This document shows positions 1 to 7,474 of a DNA stretch of 40,820 nucleotides, one piece after another (within the stretch, counting starts at the first letter, position 1; every line of letters starts with the position of its first letter). The translations under genes were made by a program, and so were the position numbers. Below the pieces are notes generated by a model. That model saw nothing but the letters and a program-made list of their open reading frames with translations, was not told the origin of the DNA and made no database searches. Origin of the DNA: Prolixibacteraceae bacterium (lineage in GTDB: Bacteria; Bacteroidota; Bacteroidia; Bacteroidales; Prolixibacteraceae); the NCBI GenBank assembly GCA_003537645.1, contig DPRM01000104.1:1-40820 (forward strand), read 5' to 3'.

Positions 1-203
1 TCTATTTTAGTCGGTCAATAATGTATTGATATATCAAATTTAAAAGGTGACTGGAGGATATTCTCCTGCGAATTATCACACAGGCGGGCGAATGGAGAAA
101 AAAGTTTAACCGATAATATTTTTGCCATTTTGCAACTTCCAATAAAATTTGGCGTCTATAAATTCGTTTAATAGTCCGGAACAAATAATCAATTAATAAA
201 CAC

Positions 204-914
204 ATGAAAACAAGATTAACAACAGCATTCGTTTTATTCGTTTTTATCCTGACAGGAATTCAGGTTAAGGCCGACAATCAAACCCGAAAAGTAGATCCGT
301 TTAATGAAATTTCGCTAAGAATTGGAGCCAACGTTCATTTGGAACAAGGCACAAAACACAGTCTCGAAATTGTAGCAAAACCATCTGCCCTCGAAGAAAT
401 TATTACCGAAGTAAAAGATGGCAAACTGATCATCAGGTTTCCCAACAAAAACTACCTGTGGAAAACTTTTCAGCCGGGCGAAATAACTATTTATGTTACT
501 GCTCCTGAAATAGTTGGACTGGGAATTTCCGGTTCGGGCGATATTATTGCCGACGACGAAATCAAAACCAAAATTCTGGATATGGCTGTCAGTGGAAGTG
601 GAAGTATTAAACTGTCGGAACTTACAGCCGAGCGTGTCAAATCTGCAATTTCGGGCTCGGGCGATATTGTTGTTGCCGGAAAAAACGCAGCACAGGATTT
701 AAGTATCACCATTTCAGGAAGTGGAAATTTTAAAGGAATGGATTACAGTGCCGACGATGTTTCTATAAAAATAGCAGGTTCAGGAAATGTTGGAATTGAA
801 GCCAATAAAAACCTTTACATTCGTTTGGCAGGTTCAGGAAACGTAACTTACAAGGGCAAACCGCTAATCGATCAGTCGGTGGCTGGATCAGGCTCGGTGC
901 GAAGCGCAAAATAA
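204..914 (+). CDS. Secreted DUF2807 (putative auto-transporter adhesin head, GIN domain) protein
   Basis: A 236-residue protein with a cleavable signal peptide (hydrophobic residues about 7-20, then VKADN). The rest matches the DUF2807 / head GIN domain pattern. From about residue 105 it carries repeated SGSGD/SGSGS/AGSGN turns at roughly 20-residue intervals, each followed by a short beta strand, as expected for a right-handed beta-helix. Such proteins are common in Bacteroidota and are predicted to lie in the periplasm or on the surface; their molecular function is not established. It stands alone: the next gene starts 40 bases downstream and belongs to a toxin-antitoxin pair. The start is supported by the signal peptide that follows immediately. 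I see no convincing promoter or terminator for it. Family assignment is fairly secure; function is unknown. Confidence 0.82.
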   Translation: MKTRLTTAFVLFVFILTGIQVKADNQTRKVDPFNEISLRIGANVHLEQGTKHSLEIVAKPSALEEIITEVKDGKLIIRFPNKNYLWKTFQPGEITIYVTAPEIVGLGISGSGDIIADDEIKTKILDMAVSGSGSIKLSELTAERVKSAISGSGDIVVAGKNAAQDLSITISGSGNFKGMDYSADDVSIKIAGSGNVGIEANKNLYIRLAGSGNVTYKGKPLIDQSVAGSGSVRSAK

Positions 915-942
915 CAGAAGTGAAATAACCAAATAGGAATTG

Positions 943-950
943 TATATTTG
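943..950 (+). promoter_or_regulatory. Candidate -7 element (TATATTTG) of the mntA-hepT operon
   Basis: TATATTTG matches the Bacteroidota -7 consensus TAnnTTTG exactly and ends four bases before the mntA ATG at 955. Transcription would then begin at or within the start codon, implying a leaderless or near-leaderless mRNA. No TTG is found 19-21 bases upstream, so the assignment is tentative. Confidence 0.3.
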
Positions 951-954
951 ATTC

Positions 955-1290
955 ATGTTTGTAAAAGATGAGATATTGACCAGAAAGAAAGATTTTGAAG
1001 CTTTGTGCCAAAATCACCAGGTAAAATACCTGTATGCTTTTGGTTCATCTGTAACCGATCGGTTTGATTGTGAAAAAAGCGACATTGATTTACTGGTTGA
1101 AATTGACGATAACGATCCGATAGAACGAGGCGAAAAATTGCTCTCTCTATGGGATTTACTTGAGAGTTTCTTTCGCCGCAAAGTTGATCTTTTGACCGAT
1201 TCTTCAATTCAAAATCCTTTTCTTCGTAAGAGTATTGATTCAAACAAGATTCTAATTTATGACAGATCAGGGGAAAAAGTACTTGTCTGA
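955..1290 (+). CDS. mntA: MntA-type minimal nucleotidyltransferase antitoxin
   Basis: A 111-residue MNT-fold protein. The nucleotidyltransferase signature is visible as FGSS at about residues 29-32 and SDIDLLVEI at about 43-51 (GS, eleven residues, DxD). A third carboxylate candidate lies in KVDLL near residue 80. In characterised MntA/HepT pairs the antitoxin transfers AMP to a tyrosine of the HEPN toxin and so blocks its RNase activity. The gene overlaps the downstream HEPN gene by 32 bases, which implies translational coupling and is the usual antitoxin-first order. The catalytic residues look intact. The target is inferred from gene pairing. The pair looks more AT-rich than its neighbours by eye, consistent with lateral acquisition. 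Confidence 0.85.
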   Translation: MFVKDEILTRKKDFEALCQNHQVKYLYAFGSSVTDRFDCEKSDIDLLVEIDDNDPIERGEKLLSLWDLLESFFRRKVDLLTDSSIQNPFLRKSIDSNKILIYDRSGEKVLV

Positions 1291-1591
1291 TATTTTGCGT
1301 GCGATTGAGTTAATTGACCAATTCACGTCATCTGTCAGTAATTACAGCGAGTATGTTTCAGATTTGAAAACCCAAAGTGCAGTAGAACGACAATTGGGTA
1401 TTATTGGAGAAGCCGTAAATAAATTCGACAAGCTGTTTCCTGATATTACTCTTGAAAATGCCAGAAAAATAGTTGGGTTTCGCAATCGGTTAATCCATAC
1501 CTATGATGCAGTTGATTCGTCAATGATTTGGGCAATAATCAAAAAATATCTGGAGCCATTAAAAACAGAGGTTCTAAAAAAGCAGAATTAG
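1259..1591 (+). CDS. hepT: HepT-like HEPN (DUF86) toxin, putative RNase
   Basis: A 110-residue all-alpha HEPN-domain protein of the DUF86/HepT family. The catalytic RX4HXY motif is present as RNRLIHTY near residues 77-84, and its tyrosine is the residue AMPylated in characterised pairs. The upstream GIIGEAVNKF segment is also typical of the family. The ATG lies inside mntA, 32 bases before the mntA stop, and the protein starts MTDQGKKYLSDIL, which agrees with family N-termini. A strong terminator follows 22 bases after the stop, so the pair forms a self-contained two-gene unit. The toxin motif is intact, so this looks like a live module. Cellular target (mRNA or tRNA) cannot be told from sequence. 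Confidence 0.85.
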   Translation: MTDQGKKYLSDILRAIELIDQFTSSVSNYSEYVSDLKTQSAVERQLGIIGEAVNKFDKLFPDITLENARKIVGFRNRLIHTYDAVDSSMIWAIIKKYLEPLKTEVLKKQN

Positions 1592-1612
1592 ATTTTCAGA
1601 GAAAAAATTCTC

Positions 1613-1648
1613 AAAGGTGGCTGTTGAAATTACAGGCCACCTTTTTTT
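1613..1648 (+). terminator. Rho-independent terminator after mntA-hepT
   Basis: AAAGGTGGC (1613-1621) pairs perfectly with GCCACCTTT (1636-1644) around a 14-base loop, and the T-run extends to 1648. It separates the toxin-antitoxin pair from the fructan locus. Confidence 0.8.
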
Positions 1649-1720
1649 ATGAAATTGAAATTCGAAATCCGCCCAATCTGTTTGGAACTGAAAAAATTAT
1701 AATGGTCTGAATCGCCATCA

Positions 1721-1820
1721 TGTAACATAGCTGCAATCAATGTATCATTTCTGCAAACGTTTGCAATTGGGGTGTGAGAATGTATCATAGGTGATCGTCT
1801 TTGTATCATTTCGGATACAA
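1721..1820 (+). promoter_or_regulatory. 20-bp-phased operator-like array upstream of the fructan locus
   Basis: Five consecutive 20-base units begin at 1721, 1741, 1761, 1781 and 1801. TGTAACAT / TGTATCAT starts at 1721, 1741, 1781 and 1802, and CTGCAA follows at 1731 and 1751. Units one and two agree at 14 of 20 positions. The last unit contains the perfect inverted repeat TTGTATC-6-GATACAA (1801-1820). The ~20-base phasing places repeats on one face of the helix, as expected for an AraC-type dimer or multimer. The obvious candidate binder is the regulator encoded at 15251-18049. Binding is inference. Confidence 0.55.
1752..1765. promoter_or_regulatory. Perfect LacI-type palindrome
   Basis: TGCAAACGTTTGCA is a 14-base perfect palindrome with a central CG, the form typical of LacI/GalR-family operators. 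No LacI-family gene is encoded in the window, so the binder would have to be encoded elsewhere. It lies inside the phased array, and the overlap could also be coincidental. Confidence 0.4.
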
Positions 1821-1838
1821 GCTTTTTGGCGTCGGCAG

Positions 1839-1846
1839 TAGCTTTG
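1839..1846 (+). promoter_or_regulatory. Candidate -7 element (TAGCTTTG) of the fructan locus
   Basis: TAGCTTTG is an exact TAnnTTTG match. Initiation would fall near 1852, leaving about 23 bases before the ATG at 1876. No TTG is found at the -33 position, where the inverted repeat ending at 1820 lies instead. This is the arrangement expected of an activator-dependent promoter. The short leader contains a second inverted repeat, GGGAATA (1846-1852) with TATTCCC (1862-1868). Confidence 0.45.
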
Positions 1847-1875
1847 GGAATACAAAAAATCTATTCCCGACACTT

Positions 1876-3228
1876 ATGAAAACACAAAAAGTAAGTACTG
1901 TAGCAATGATCATCGCGCTGGGCGGTTTCCTGTTCGGATACGATATTGCAATGATTTCCGGAACGACTTCCCAATTAGAGGCAGTTTTCCAACTAAGTAA
2001 ATTCTCCCTTGGTTTTACCGTAGCGATTGCATTAATAGGCACCATTATCGGTACCATTATTATTGGCAAGCCTGTTGATCAGTTTGGTCGTCGTAAATCG
2101 CTCATTTTTCTCTCCGGACTGTTTGCACTTTCAACGCTGGGCAGTGCACTTTCGCCGGTTTGGGGCGTATTCCTCTTTTTCAGGTTTCTGACCGGAATCC
2201 TACTGGGCTGCATTTCGGTAGTTACACCCATGTTTATTGCCGAAATTTCGCCTGCAGCACAACGCGGCCGTCTGGTAGTAATGAACCAGTTTAATGTGGT
2301 GACCGCAATATTTCTTGCATACGTTATTAATTATCTGATTTCAGGCGCCATCGAAAGCGCTTCGTGGCGATGGATGATTGGTGTTGAAGCCATTCCCGCC
2401 TTTTCTTTTTTTGTGCTGCTTTTCGGCATGCCCGAAAGTCCACGCTGGATGGCCATGAACAACCGCAAGGAAGAAGCCATCAATATCTTTACCCGCATTG
2501 GCGCAGCAAATCCTGAAGGTGAAGTAAAACTCATTACTGATTCCATTCAAAGTCAGGAAAAAACCGGACATTATAACTTATTCAGCAAAGAAAACCGCTT
2601 TCCGGTAATGATTGCCATTCTGATCGCGGCTTTCAATCAGCTTGCCGGTATCAACGCCATAATCTATTATGCTCCGCGCATTTTTGAAATGACCGGCATG
2701 GGACAAAATGCTTCCCTGCTTCAATCAATTTCAATCGGACTGACCAATCTTCTTTTCACCATCGTTGCCCTGTTTTTGATCGACCGTTACGGACGCCGAA
2801 ATCTCCTCATGGCAGGATCTGTAGGAATGGTATTCTTCCTCGGAATGTTGTCGAAAGCTTTCTTCACCAATGACTTTACCGAGTTCGGCGGTTATGGCGT
2901 AATGATTTACCTGATGGGATTCATCGCTTTCTTCGCATTCTCGCAGGGAGCCGTACTTTGGGTGGTTATTTCCGAAATTTTTCCAAATAAACTACGTGCC
3001 AAAGGTCAGGCTCTGGGCAGTTTTACCCATTGGATTATGGCAGCCGCCATTAGTTGGTCGTTTCCGGTATTTGCCAACATGCCGTCAATTGGCGGAGGCC
3101 CGTCGTTCGCCTTTTTTGCCGTAATGATGGTACTGCATTTCTTCTTTGCCTGGAAAATTCTGCCTGAAACAAAGGGCAAATCACTGGAAGAAATTCAGGA
3201 TGAAATGAATAAACAACGGAATAAGTAG
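1876..3228 (+). CDS. MFS sugar porter (probable fructose/sugar:H+ symporter)
   Basis: A 450-residue, 12-helix major facilitator of the sugar porter family. Hallmarks in order: N-terminal GGFLFGYDIAMISG, GRRKS at residue 71 between helices 2 and 3, PMFIAEISP..RG in the first half, PESPRW, DRYGRR at 303, and PETKG at 430 at the C-terminus. It should carry monosaccharide across the inner membrane. Gene context (fructokinase next, GH32 enzymes downstream) points to fructose. The frame stays open upstream to a TTG at 1801, but I chose ATG 1876 because family similarity begins there and the added 25 residues would overlap the operator array. It is first in the presumed locus, 160 bases ahead of the kinase, with hairpin repeats between them. 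Exact substrate is inferred. Confidence 0.88.
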   Translation: MKTQKVSTVAMIIALGGFLFGYDIAMISGTTSQLEAVFQLSKFSLGFTVAIALIGTIIGTIIIGKPVDQFGRRKSLIFLSGLFALSTLGSALSPVWGVFLFFRFLTGILLGCISVVTPMFIAEISPAAQRGRLVVMNQFNVVTAIFLAYVINYLISGAIESASWRWMIGVEAIPAFSFFVLLFGMPESPRWMAMNNRKEEAINIFTRIGAANPEGEVKLITDSIQSQEKTGHYNLFSKENRFPVMIAILIAAFNQLAGINAIIYYAPRIFEMTGMGQNASLLQSISIGLTNLLFTIVALFLIDRYGRRNLLMAGSVGMVFFLGMLSKAFFTNDFTEFGGYGVMIYLMGFIAFFAFSQGAVLWVVISEIFPNKLRAKGQALGSFTHWIMAAAISWSFPVFANMPSIGGGPSFAFFAVMMVLHFFFAWKILPETKGKSLEEIQDEMNKQRNK

Positions 3229-3262
3229 CCAAATCAATTTATTGTCCTTTTTACTGTTGTTT

Positions 3263-3343
3263 ACTCAGCCCACGTCCGCTTGCGGACGTCCCCCTCTCTT
3301 TTTGAAGAGAAGGAAGAAGCATCGCAGATGCTGAGGGGTGAGT
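3263..3343. repeat. Composite inverted-repeat element between MFS and fructokinase genes
   Basis: Nested hairpins: ACGTCCGC-TT-GCGGACGT (3272-3289), an imperfect CCTCTCTT / AAGAGAAGG stem (3293-3313), and GCATC-gca-GATGC (3319-3331). All are framed by an outer inverted match of ACTCAGCCC (3263-3271) with GGGGTGAGT (3335-3343, one mismatch). The C-rich ends resemble intergenic repeats common in Bacteroidota and the element at 27068-27176. It may weaken read-through or stabilise the upstream mRNA; no T-run follows, so it is not a clear terminator. Confidence 0.5.
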
Positions 3344-3388
3344 TAAAATATTGGAACAATTAATACTTATAACAGAAATTCTCAAATT

Positions 3389-4285
3389 ATGAAAATAAAG
3401 AACAATCAAATTCTGTGTATCGGAGAAATCCTGTGGGACAATCTCCCTTCAGGAGCAAAACCGGGAGGCGCTCCAATGAACGTGGCCCTGCACCTGAACC
3501 GGATCGGACAGAAAGTATCCATTTCCAGCAAAGTTGGCAATGATGATCAAGGCAAAAAATTACTTGCTTTTTTGGAAGATTCAGGTTTGAAAACTGATCT
3601 TATTCAGACTGATGAAACATTGCCTACCAGCGAAGTTTTGGTTCATTTGAACGAAAGCAACAATGCTACTTACGAAATCTGCGAACCGGTTGCCTGGGAC
3701 AACCTAATTTTAACCGATTCCCTTCTCAGTCAGGCAAAAACATCAGGCCTGATAATCTACGGAACACTGGCTTCACGTAATCCTGAAACAAGGAATACAA
3801 TTCTTCAACTGCTCGAAAATGACGTCGTGAAACTAATTGATGTAAACCTGCGGCAACCTTATGACACAAGAGAAATTGTAGAGCAGCTTATCCTGAAATC
3901 GGACATCGTTAAGTTGAACGATGAAGAACTGGGCGTTTTTGGACAATGGTACAACAAGCACAAACACGATGAAAAAAGTCTGGTGAAATGGTTTGCCGAA
4001 GAGTACAATTCGAAAATGGTAATTGTAACAAAAGGCGACAAAGGCGCTTTGCTATACTCCGATGGGGAATTTTACGAACATCCGGGATTTAAAGTGGATG
4101 CGGTGGATACCGTTGGTGCCGGCGACGCATTTCTGGCAGGGTTTATTGCTGCATTGCTCGAAGGAAAAACAAACGATAAAGCGCTCGAATTTGCCTGCGC
4201 AACCGGAGCTTTTGTGGCAAGCAAAGCCGGAGCAACTCCGCAATATGACAGGAAAGAAATTGAACAGTTATTAATCTCAAAGTAA
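3389..4285 (+). CDS. PfkB-family carbohydrate kinase, probable fructokinase
   Basis: A 298-residue ribokinase/PfkB-fold kinase. The N-terminal strand and loop (CIGEILWDNLP, then KPGGAPMNVALHLNRIG) carry the substrate-binding GG motif. The C-terminal signature DTVGAGDAF begins at residue 240, with D246 as the expected catalytic base and the anion hole formed by the GAGD loop. The predicted reaction is ATP-dependent phosphorylation of fructose in the cytoplasm, feeding glycolysis. The gene lies seven bases upstream of the susC-like gene, so the two are almost certainly co-transcribed. In the characterised Bacteroides thetaiotaomicron levan locus a fructokinase and an inner-membrane sugar porter occupy comparable roles. 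Fructose is inferred from context; other hexoses are possible. Confidence 0.88.
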   Translation: MKIKNNQILCIGEILWDNLPSGAKPGGAPMNVALHLNRIGQKVSISSKVGNDDQGKKLLAFLEDSGLKTDLIQTDETLPTSEVLVHLNESNNATYEICEPVAWDNLILTDSLLSQAKTSGLIIYGTLASRNPETRNTILQLLENDVVKLIDVNLRQPYDTREIVEQLILKSDIVKLNDEELGVFGQWYNKHKHDEKSLVKWFAEEYNSKMVIVTKGDKGALLYSDGEFYEHPGFKVDAVDTVGAGDAFLAGFIAALLEGKTNDKALEFACATGAFVASKAGATPQYDRKEIEQLLISK

Positions 4286-4292
4286 ACAAACT

Positions 4293-7200
4293 ATGAAGAA
4301 AAGATGCATTATTTTGAAACAAATGGCCAGAGGAATTTTCCTCCTCTTGGCATTTTTATTCTCTTTGGAGGCAATAGCCCAACAGGTATCAGTTTCCGGA
4401 AAAGTTACTGAACAAACGGGTGCTGGATTGCCTGGTGTAACCATTGTTGAAAAGGGTACTGTGAATGGTGCTATTACTGATTTTGATGGCAATTATTCCA
4501 TTAAAACAACTACAAATGCAACCTTGAATTTCAGCTTTGTAGGAATGAAAACGCAGGAAATAGCGGTTGCCGGACGCACCTCCATTAATGTAGTTCTTGA
4601 GGAAGAAATACGTGGGTTGGATGAGGTAATCGTAACCGGTTATCAGACTCAACGAAGGGCTGACCTGACTGGCTCGGTTGGCGTAGTAGAAATAGATAAG
4701 CTGAAAGAGGTTCCCACCGGAAATATTATGAAAGCACTTCAGGGTCAGGTCGCAGGAGTTTACGTTAAAACTGACGGGTCTCCCGGTGGAGGTGCAACAG
4801 TTCGAATCAGAGGGGGTAGTACCATGACTGGGGGGTTTAATGATCCGCTTTACATTATCGATGGTATTCCGACAACAGGCGGCATCGAACAATTAAATGC
4901 AAACGACATTGAGTCGATGCAGGTTTTAAAAGATGCTTCCGCATCAAGTATTTATGGTTCGCGGGCCAACAACGGTGTAATTCTGATTACTACAAAAAAA
5001 GGGAAAGCCGGATCAAGTAAAATTGAGTACAGTTCATATTACACGATTCAAAACTATGCCAAAAAGCTGGATGTTTTGAACGCCTATGACAGGGGATATG
5101 TTAACTGGCAGGCAGCGATCAACGATGGACGAACCCCTACTTCAAATATCTACAGCTACGAGTGGCACAGGGACGCCAGCAACGCGGCTGTTTTAGATAA
5201 AATTCTTTTTCCTGAATTTATTGATCCTGCCCAAACCATGCGGCCTGCAGACACAAAATGGGTAGATGAAGTTTCACAGCTGGCATTTCTTCAGTCGCAA
5301 AACCTTACTTTTACAAGTGGCAGCGAAAAAGGAACAACACTGTTGTCGTTGAATTATTTCGACAACAATGGTATTATCAAAGAAACGAATCACAAGAAAT
5401 ACACCGCCCGCATCAATTCGGACTATAATTTTCTGGACGGAAAACTAAAAGTTGGCGAAAACCTGTCCATTTCGAAAATCAATAACGTTGAAATACCTGT
5501 TGGCGATGTCATGTATCTTTCGTTGGTTCAACAGCCTGTTGTTCCGGTGCGTTCGGTAGATGGCGCATGGGGTGGTCCGGCTCCGGGCATGACGGACCGT
5601 CACAATCCTGTTAGGCTGATAGAAGACAACAAACAGAATGTATCCAATTCTGCACGCATTTTTGGTAACCTTTATGCAGACCTCGAAATTATTAAAGACC
5701 TGAATTTCAGAAGCAATTTTGGTATCGATTATACTGAAAGGTATTACCGCAGGATGGATTACACTTATGCTTCAGGTTTCCTTATCAGCGATATTAGTCG
5801 TACCACCATGTCGCAAGATCACAATATGGCCTGGACCTGGTCAAATACATTAAATTATAAAATCAAGAAAGGCAATCATTCTGCTGAATTCCTGACCGGT
5901 ATGGAAGCCATTAAAGCACAATTTGTTACTTTCTACGGAAGCCGTGAAGGGTACGTGATTCAGGACGACAATTATATGTACCTGAGTTCGGGCACATCAA
6001 AATTCCTGAACGGTGGAGGCGGTGCAGCCAACTCTTTATTATCCTACTTCGGAAAAATTAATTATTCTTACAACGACAGATATCTGGCTTCAGCAACCGT
6101 TCGTCGCGATGGTTCCTCGCGTTTTGGTAAGGATAACCAATACGGTATTTTCCCGGCATTCTCATTCGGCTGGAGGCTTAGTGAGGAATCTTTCATCAAG
6201 GATAATATTAAAAGTGTTTCAAATCTGAAGCTTAGGGCTGGTTGGGGTAAAACAGGTAACCAGGAAATTAACAATGAGGCTATCTACTCAATCTATAAAA
6301 CAGATACGGGCATTGATCCAACATGGGATTTTGATTCAGGCACATCCTATGATATTTCCGGTTCTGATGGAGGTGCACTTCCTTCAGGATTCCGTAAAAT
6401 CAGAGAAGGCAACTCACTGCTAAGATGGGAAGAAGCAGAACAAACCAACTTTGGTTTGGATTATGGATTCTTCGGACAAAAGATCATTGGAAGTTTAGAT
6501 TACTTCGTAAAAGACACCAAAAATATTTTGTTGGAGCCGCCATATCTGGCAGCAAAAGGCGAAGGTGGAAATCAGTGGGTAAATGGCGCATCTTTAAATG
6601 TTAAAGGATTGGAATTTGTTTTGGGATATGAAACCAAGTTCGACAATGGAATAGAATTAAGTGTTTCAGGAAATATTTCAACTTACAAACGTGAAGTAAC
6701 TTATCTGCCGGAAGATGTTTTGACCGGTTATCCGGGAGATCCTGCAAATGGGAAGAGTGTACTGGGACATTCTGACCTTGCTCAATTCGGATATGTTGCG
6801 GATGGACTTTTCCAGAATCAGGCTGAAGTTGACGCTTATGCAGCACAACCCGGGAAGGCTATTGGCCGCATCAGGTATAAAGATATTGGTGGATTGGATG
6901 CATCTGGCAAGTATGTGAACAAACCAGATGGAGTTGTGAATGCGCTTGACAGGACCTGGATTGGCGATCCAAATCCTGATTTTGAATACGGAATTAGTGC
7001 AAATGCAAGTTACAAGGGTTTTGATGTGTCTGTGTTTTTTCAGGGAGTTTCTGGAGCCGAGGTTTACAATGATTACAAGCATTTAACCGATTTTACATCT
7101 ATTTGGCAGGGAACCAACTTTGGCGCAAGGACACTCGACGCCTGGTCGCCGACAAATACAGGTTCTACCATTCCGATGCTGACACTTACCGATACCAACA

Positions 7201-7463
7201 ACGAAAGCAGGTATTCATCCTATTTTATCGAGAATGGATCCTATTTGAAATTGCGCAACCTTCAGGCAGGCTACACTATCCCGAAAAGGATAATGGAATC
7301 TGTAAAAATGGCGAGTGCCAGAATCTATGTTCAGGGACAAAATTTGTTTACAATTAAAGACAACAATGGTTCAGATAAATATACCGGAGTTGATCCTGAA
7401 AACCCAAATTTTGCCTATCCAATCCCAAGGACATTCACTTTAGGCGTTAACTTAACCTTTTAA
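4293..7463 (+). CDS. SusC/RagA-family TonB-dependent outer-membrane transporter
   Basis: A 1056-residue protein of typical SusC length. A signal peptide (about residues 10-29, ending IAQQ) is followed by a CarboxypepD_reg-like beta-sandwich (VSGKVTEQTGAGLPGVTIV..., about 31-105). Next comes the DEVIVTGYQ segment near 109, which precedes the plug domain with its LQGQVAGVYV and VRIRGG motifs (about 115-230). The rest is a 22-strand beta-barrel ending in the aromatic terminus TLGVNLTF. It imports oligosaccharides through the outer membrane, powered by TonB-ExbBD, with the SusD partner encoded 11 bases downstream as lid. Given three GH32 genes downstream, fructan oligosaccharides are the likely cargo. 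No frameshift is seen. Start ATG 4293 is set by the signal peptide; an internal ATG at 4323 is a weaker alternative. Confidence 0.93.
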   Translation: MKKRCIILKQMARGIFLLLAFLFSLEAIAQQVSVSGKVTEQTGAGLPGVTIVEKGTVNGAITDFDGNYSIKTTTNATLNFSFVGMKTQEIAVAGRTSINVVLEEEIRGLDEVIVTGYQTQRRADLTGSVGVVEIDKLKEVPTGNIMKALQGQVAGVYVKTDGSPGGGATVRIRGGSTMTGGFNDPLYIIDGIPTTGGIEQLNANDIESMQVLKDASASSIYGSRANNGVILITTKKGKAGSSKIEYSSYYTIQNYAKKLDVLNAYDRGYVNWQAAINDGRTPTSNIYSYEWHRDASNAAVLDKILFPEFIDPAQTMRPADTKWVDEVSQLAFLQSQNLTFTSGSEKGTTLLSLNYFDNNGIIKETNHKKYTARINSDYNFLDGKLKVGENLSISKINNVEIPVGDVMYLSLVQQPVVPVRSVDGAWGGPAPGMTDRHNPVRLIEDNKQNVSNSARIFGNLYADLEIIKDLNFRSNFGIDYTERYYRRMDYTYASGFLISDISRTTMSQDHNMAWTWSNTLNYKIKKGNHSAEFLTGMEAIKAQFVTFYGSREGYVIQDDNYMYLSSGTSKFLNGGGGAANSLLSYFGKINYSYNDRYLASATVRRDGSSRFGKDNQYGIFPAFSFGWRLSEESFIKDNIKSVSNLKLRAGWGKTGNQEINNEAIYSIYKTDTGIDPTWDFDSGTSYDISGSDGGALPSGFRKIREGNSLLRWEEAEQTNFGLDYGFFGQKIIGSLDYFVKDTKNILLEPPYLAAKGEGGNQWVNGASLNVKGLEFVLGYETKFDNGIELSVSGNISTYKREVTYLPEDVLTGYPGDPANGKSVLGHSDLAQFGYVADGLFQNQAEVDAYAAQPGKAIGRIRYKDIGGLDASGKYVNKPDGVVNALDRTWIGDPNPDFEYGISANASYKGFDVSVFFQGVSGAEVYNDYKHLTDFTSIWQGTNFGARTLDAWSPTNTGSTIPMLTLTDTNNESRYSSYFIENGSYLKLRNLQAGYTIPKRIMESVKMASARIYVQGQNLFTIKDNNGSDKYTGVDPENPNFAYPIPRTFTLGVNLTF

Positions 7464-7474
7464 TATTTAGCAAG

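Noticed and set aside
491..712. Tandem DNA repeat or CRISPR-like spacing in the DUF2807 gene
   Set aside because: The recurring ggttcagg/ggctcggg motifs encode the SGSG turns of the beta-helix; spacing and sequence vary as in protein repeats.
1801..1875. Possible N-terminal extension of the MFS porter from a TTG at 1801
   Set aside because: The extra 25 residues precede the normal family start, overlap the operator-like array and -7 element, and show no membrane-protein character; ATG 1876 is preferred.
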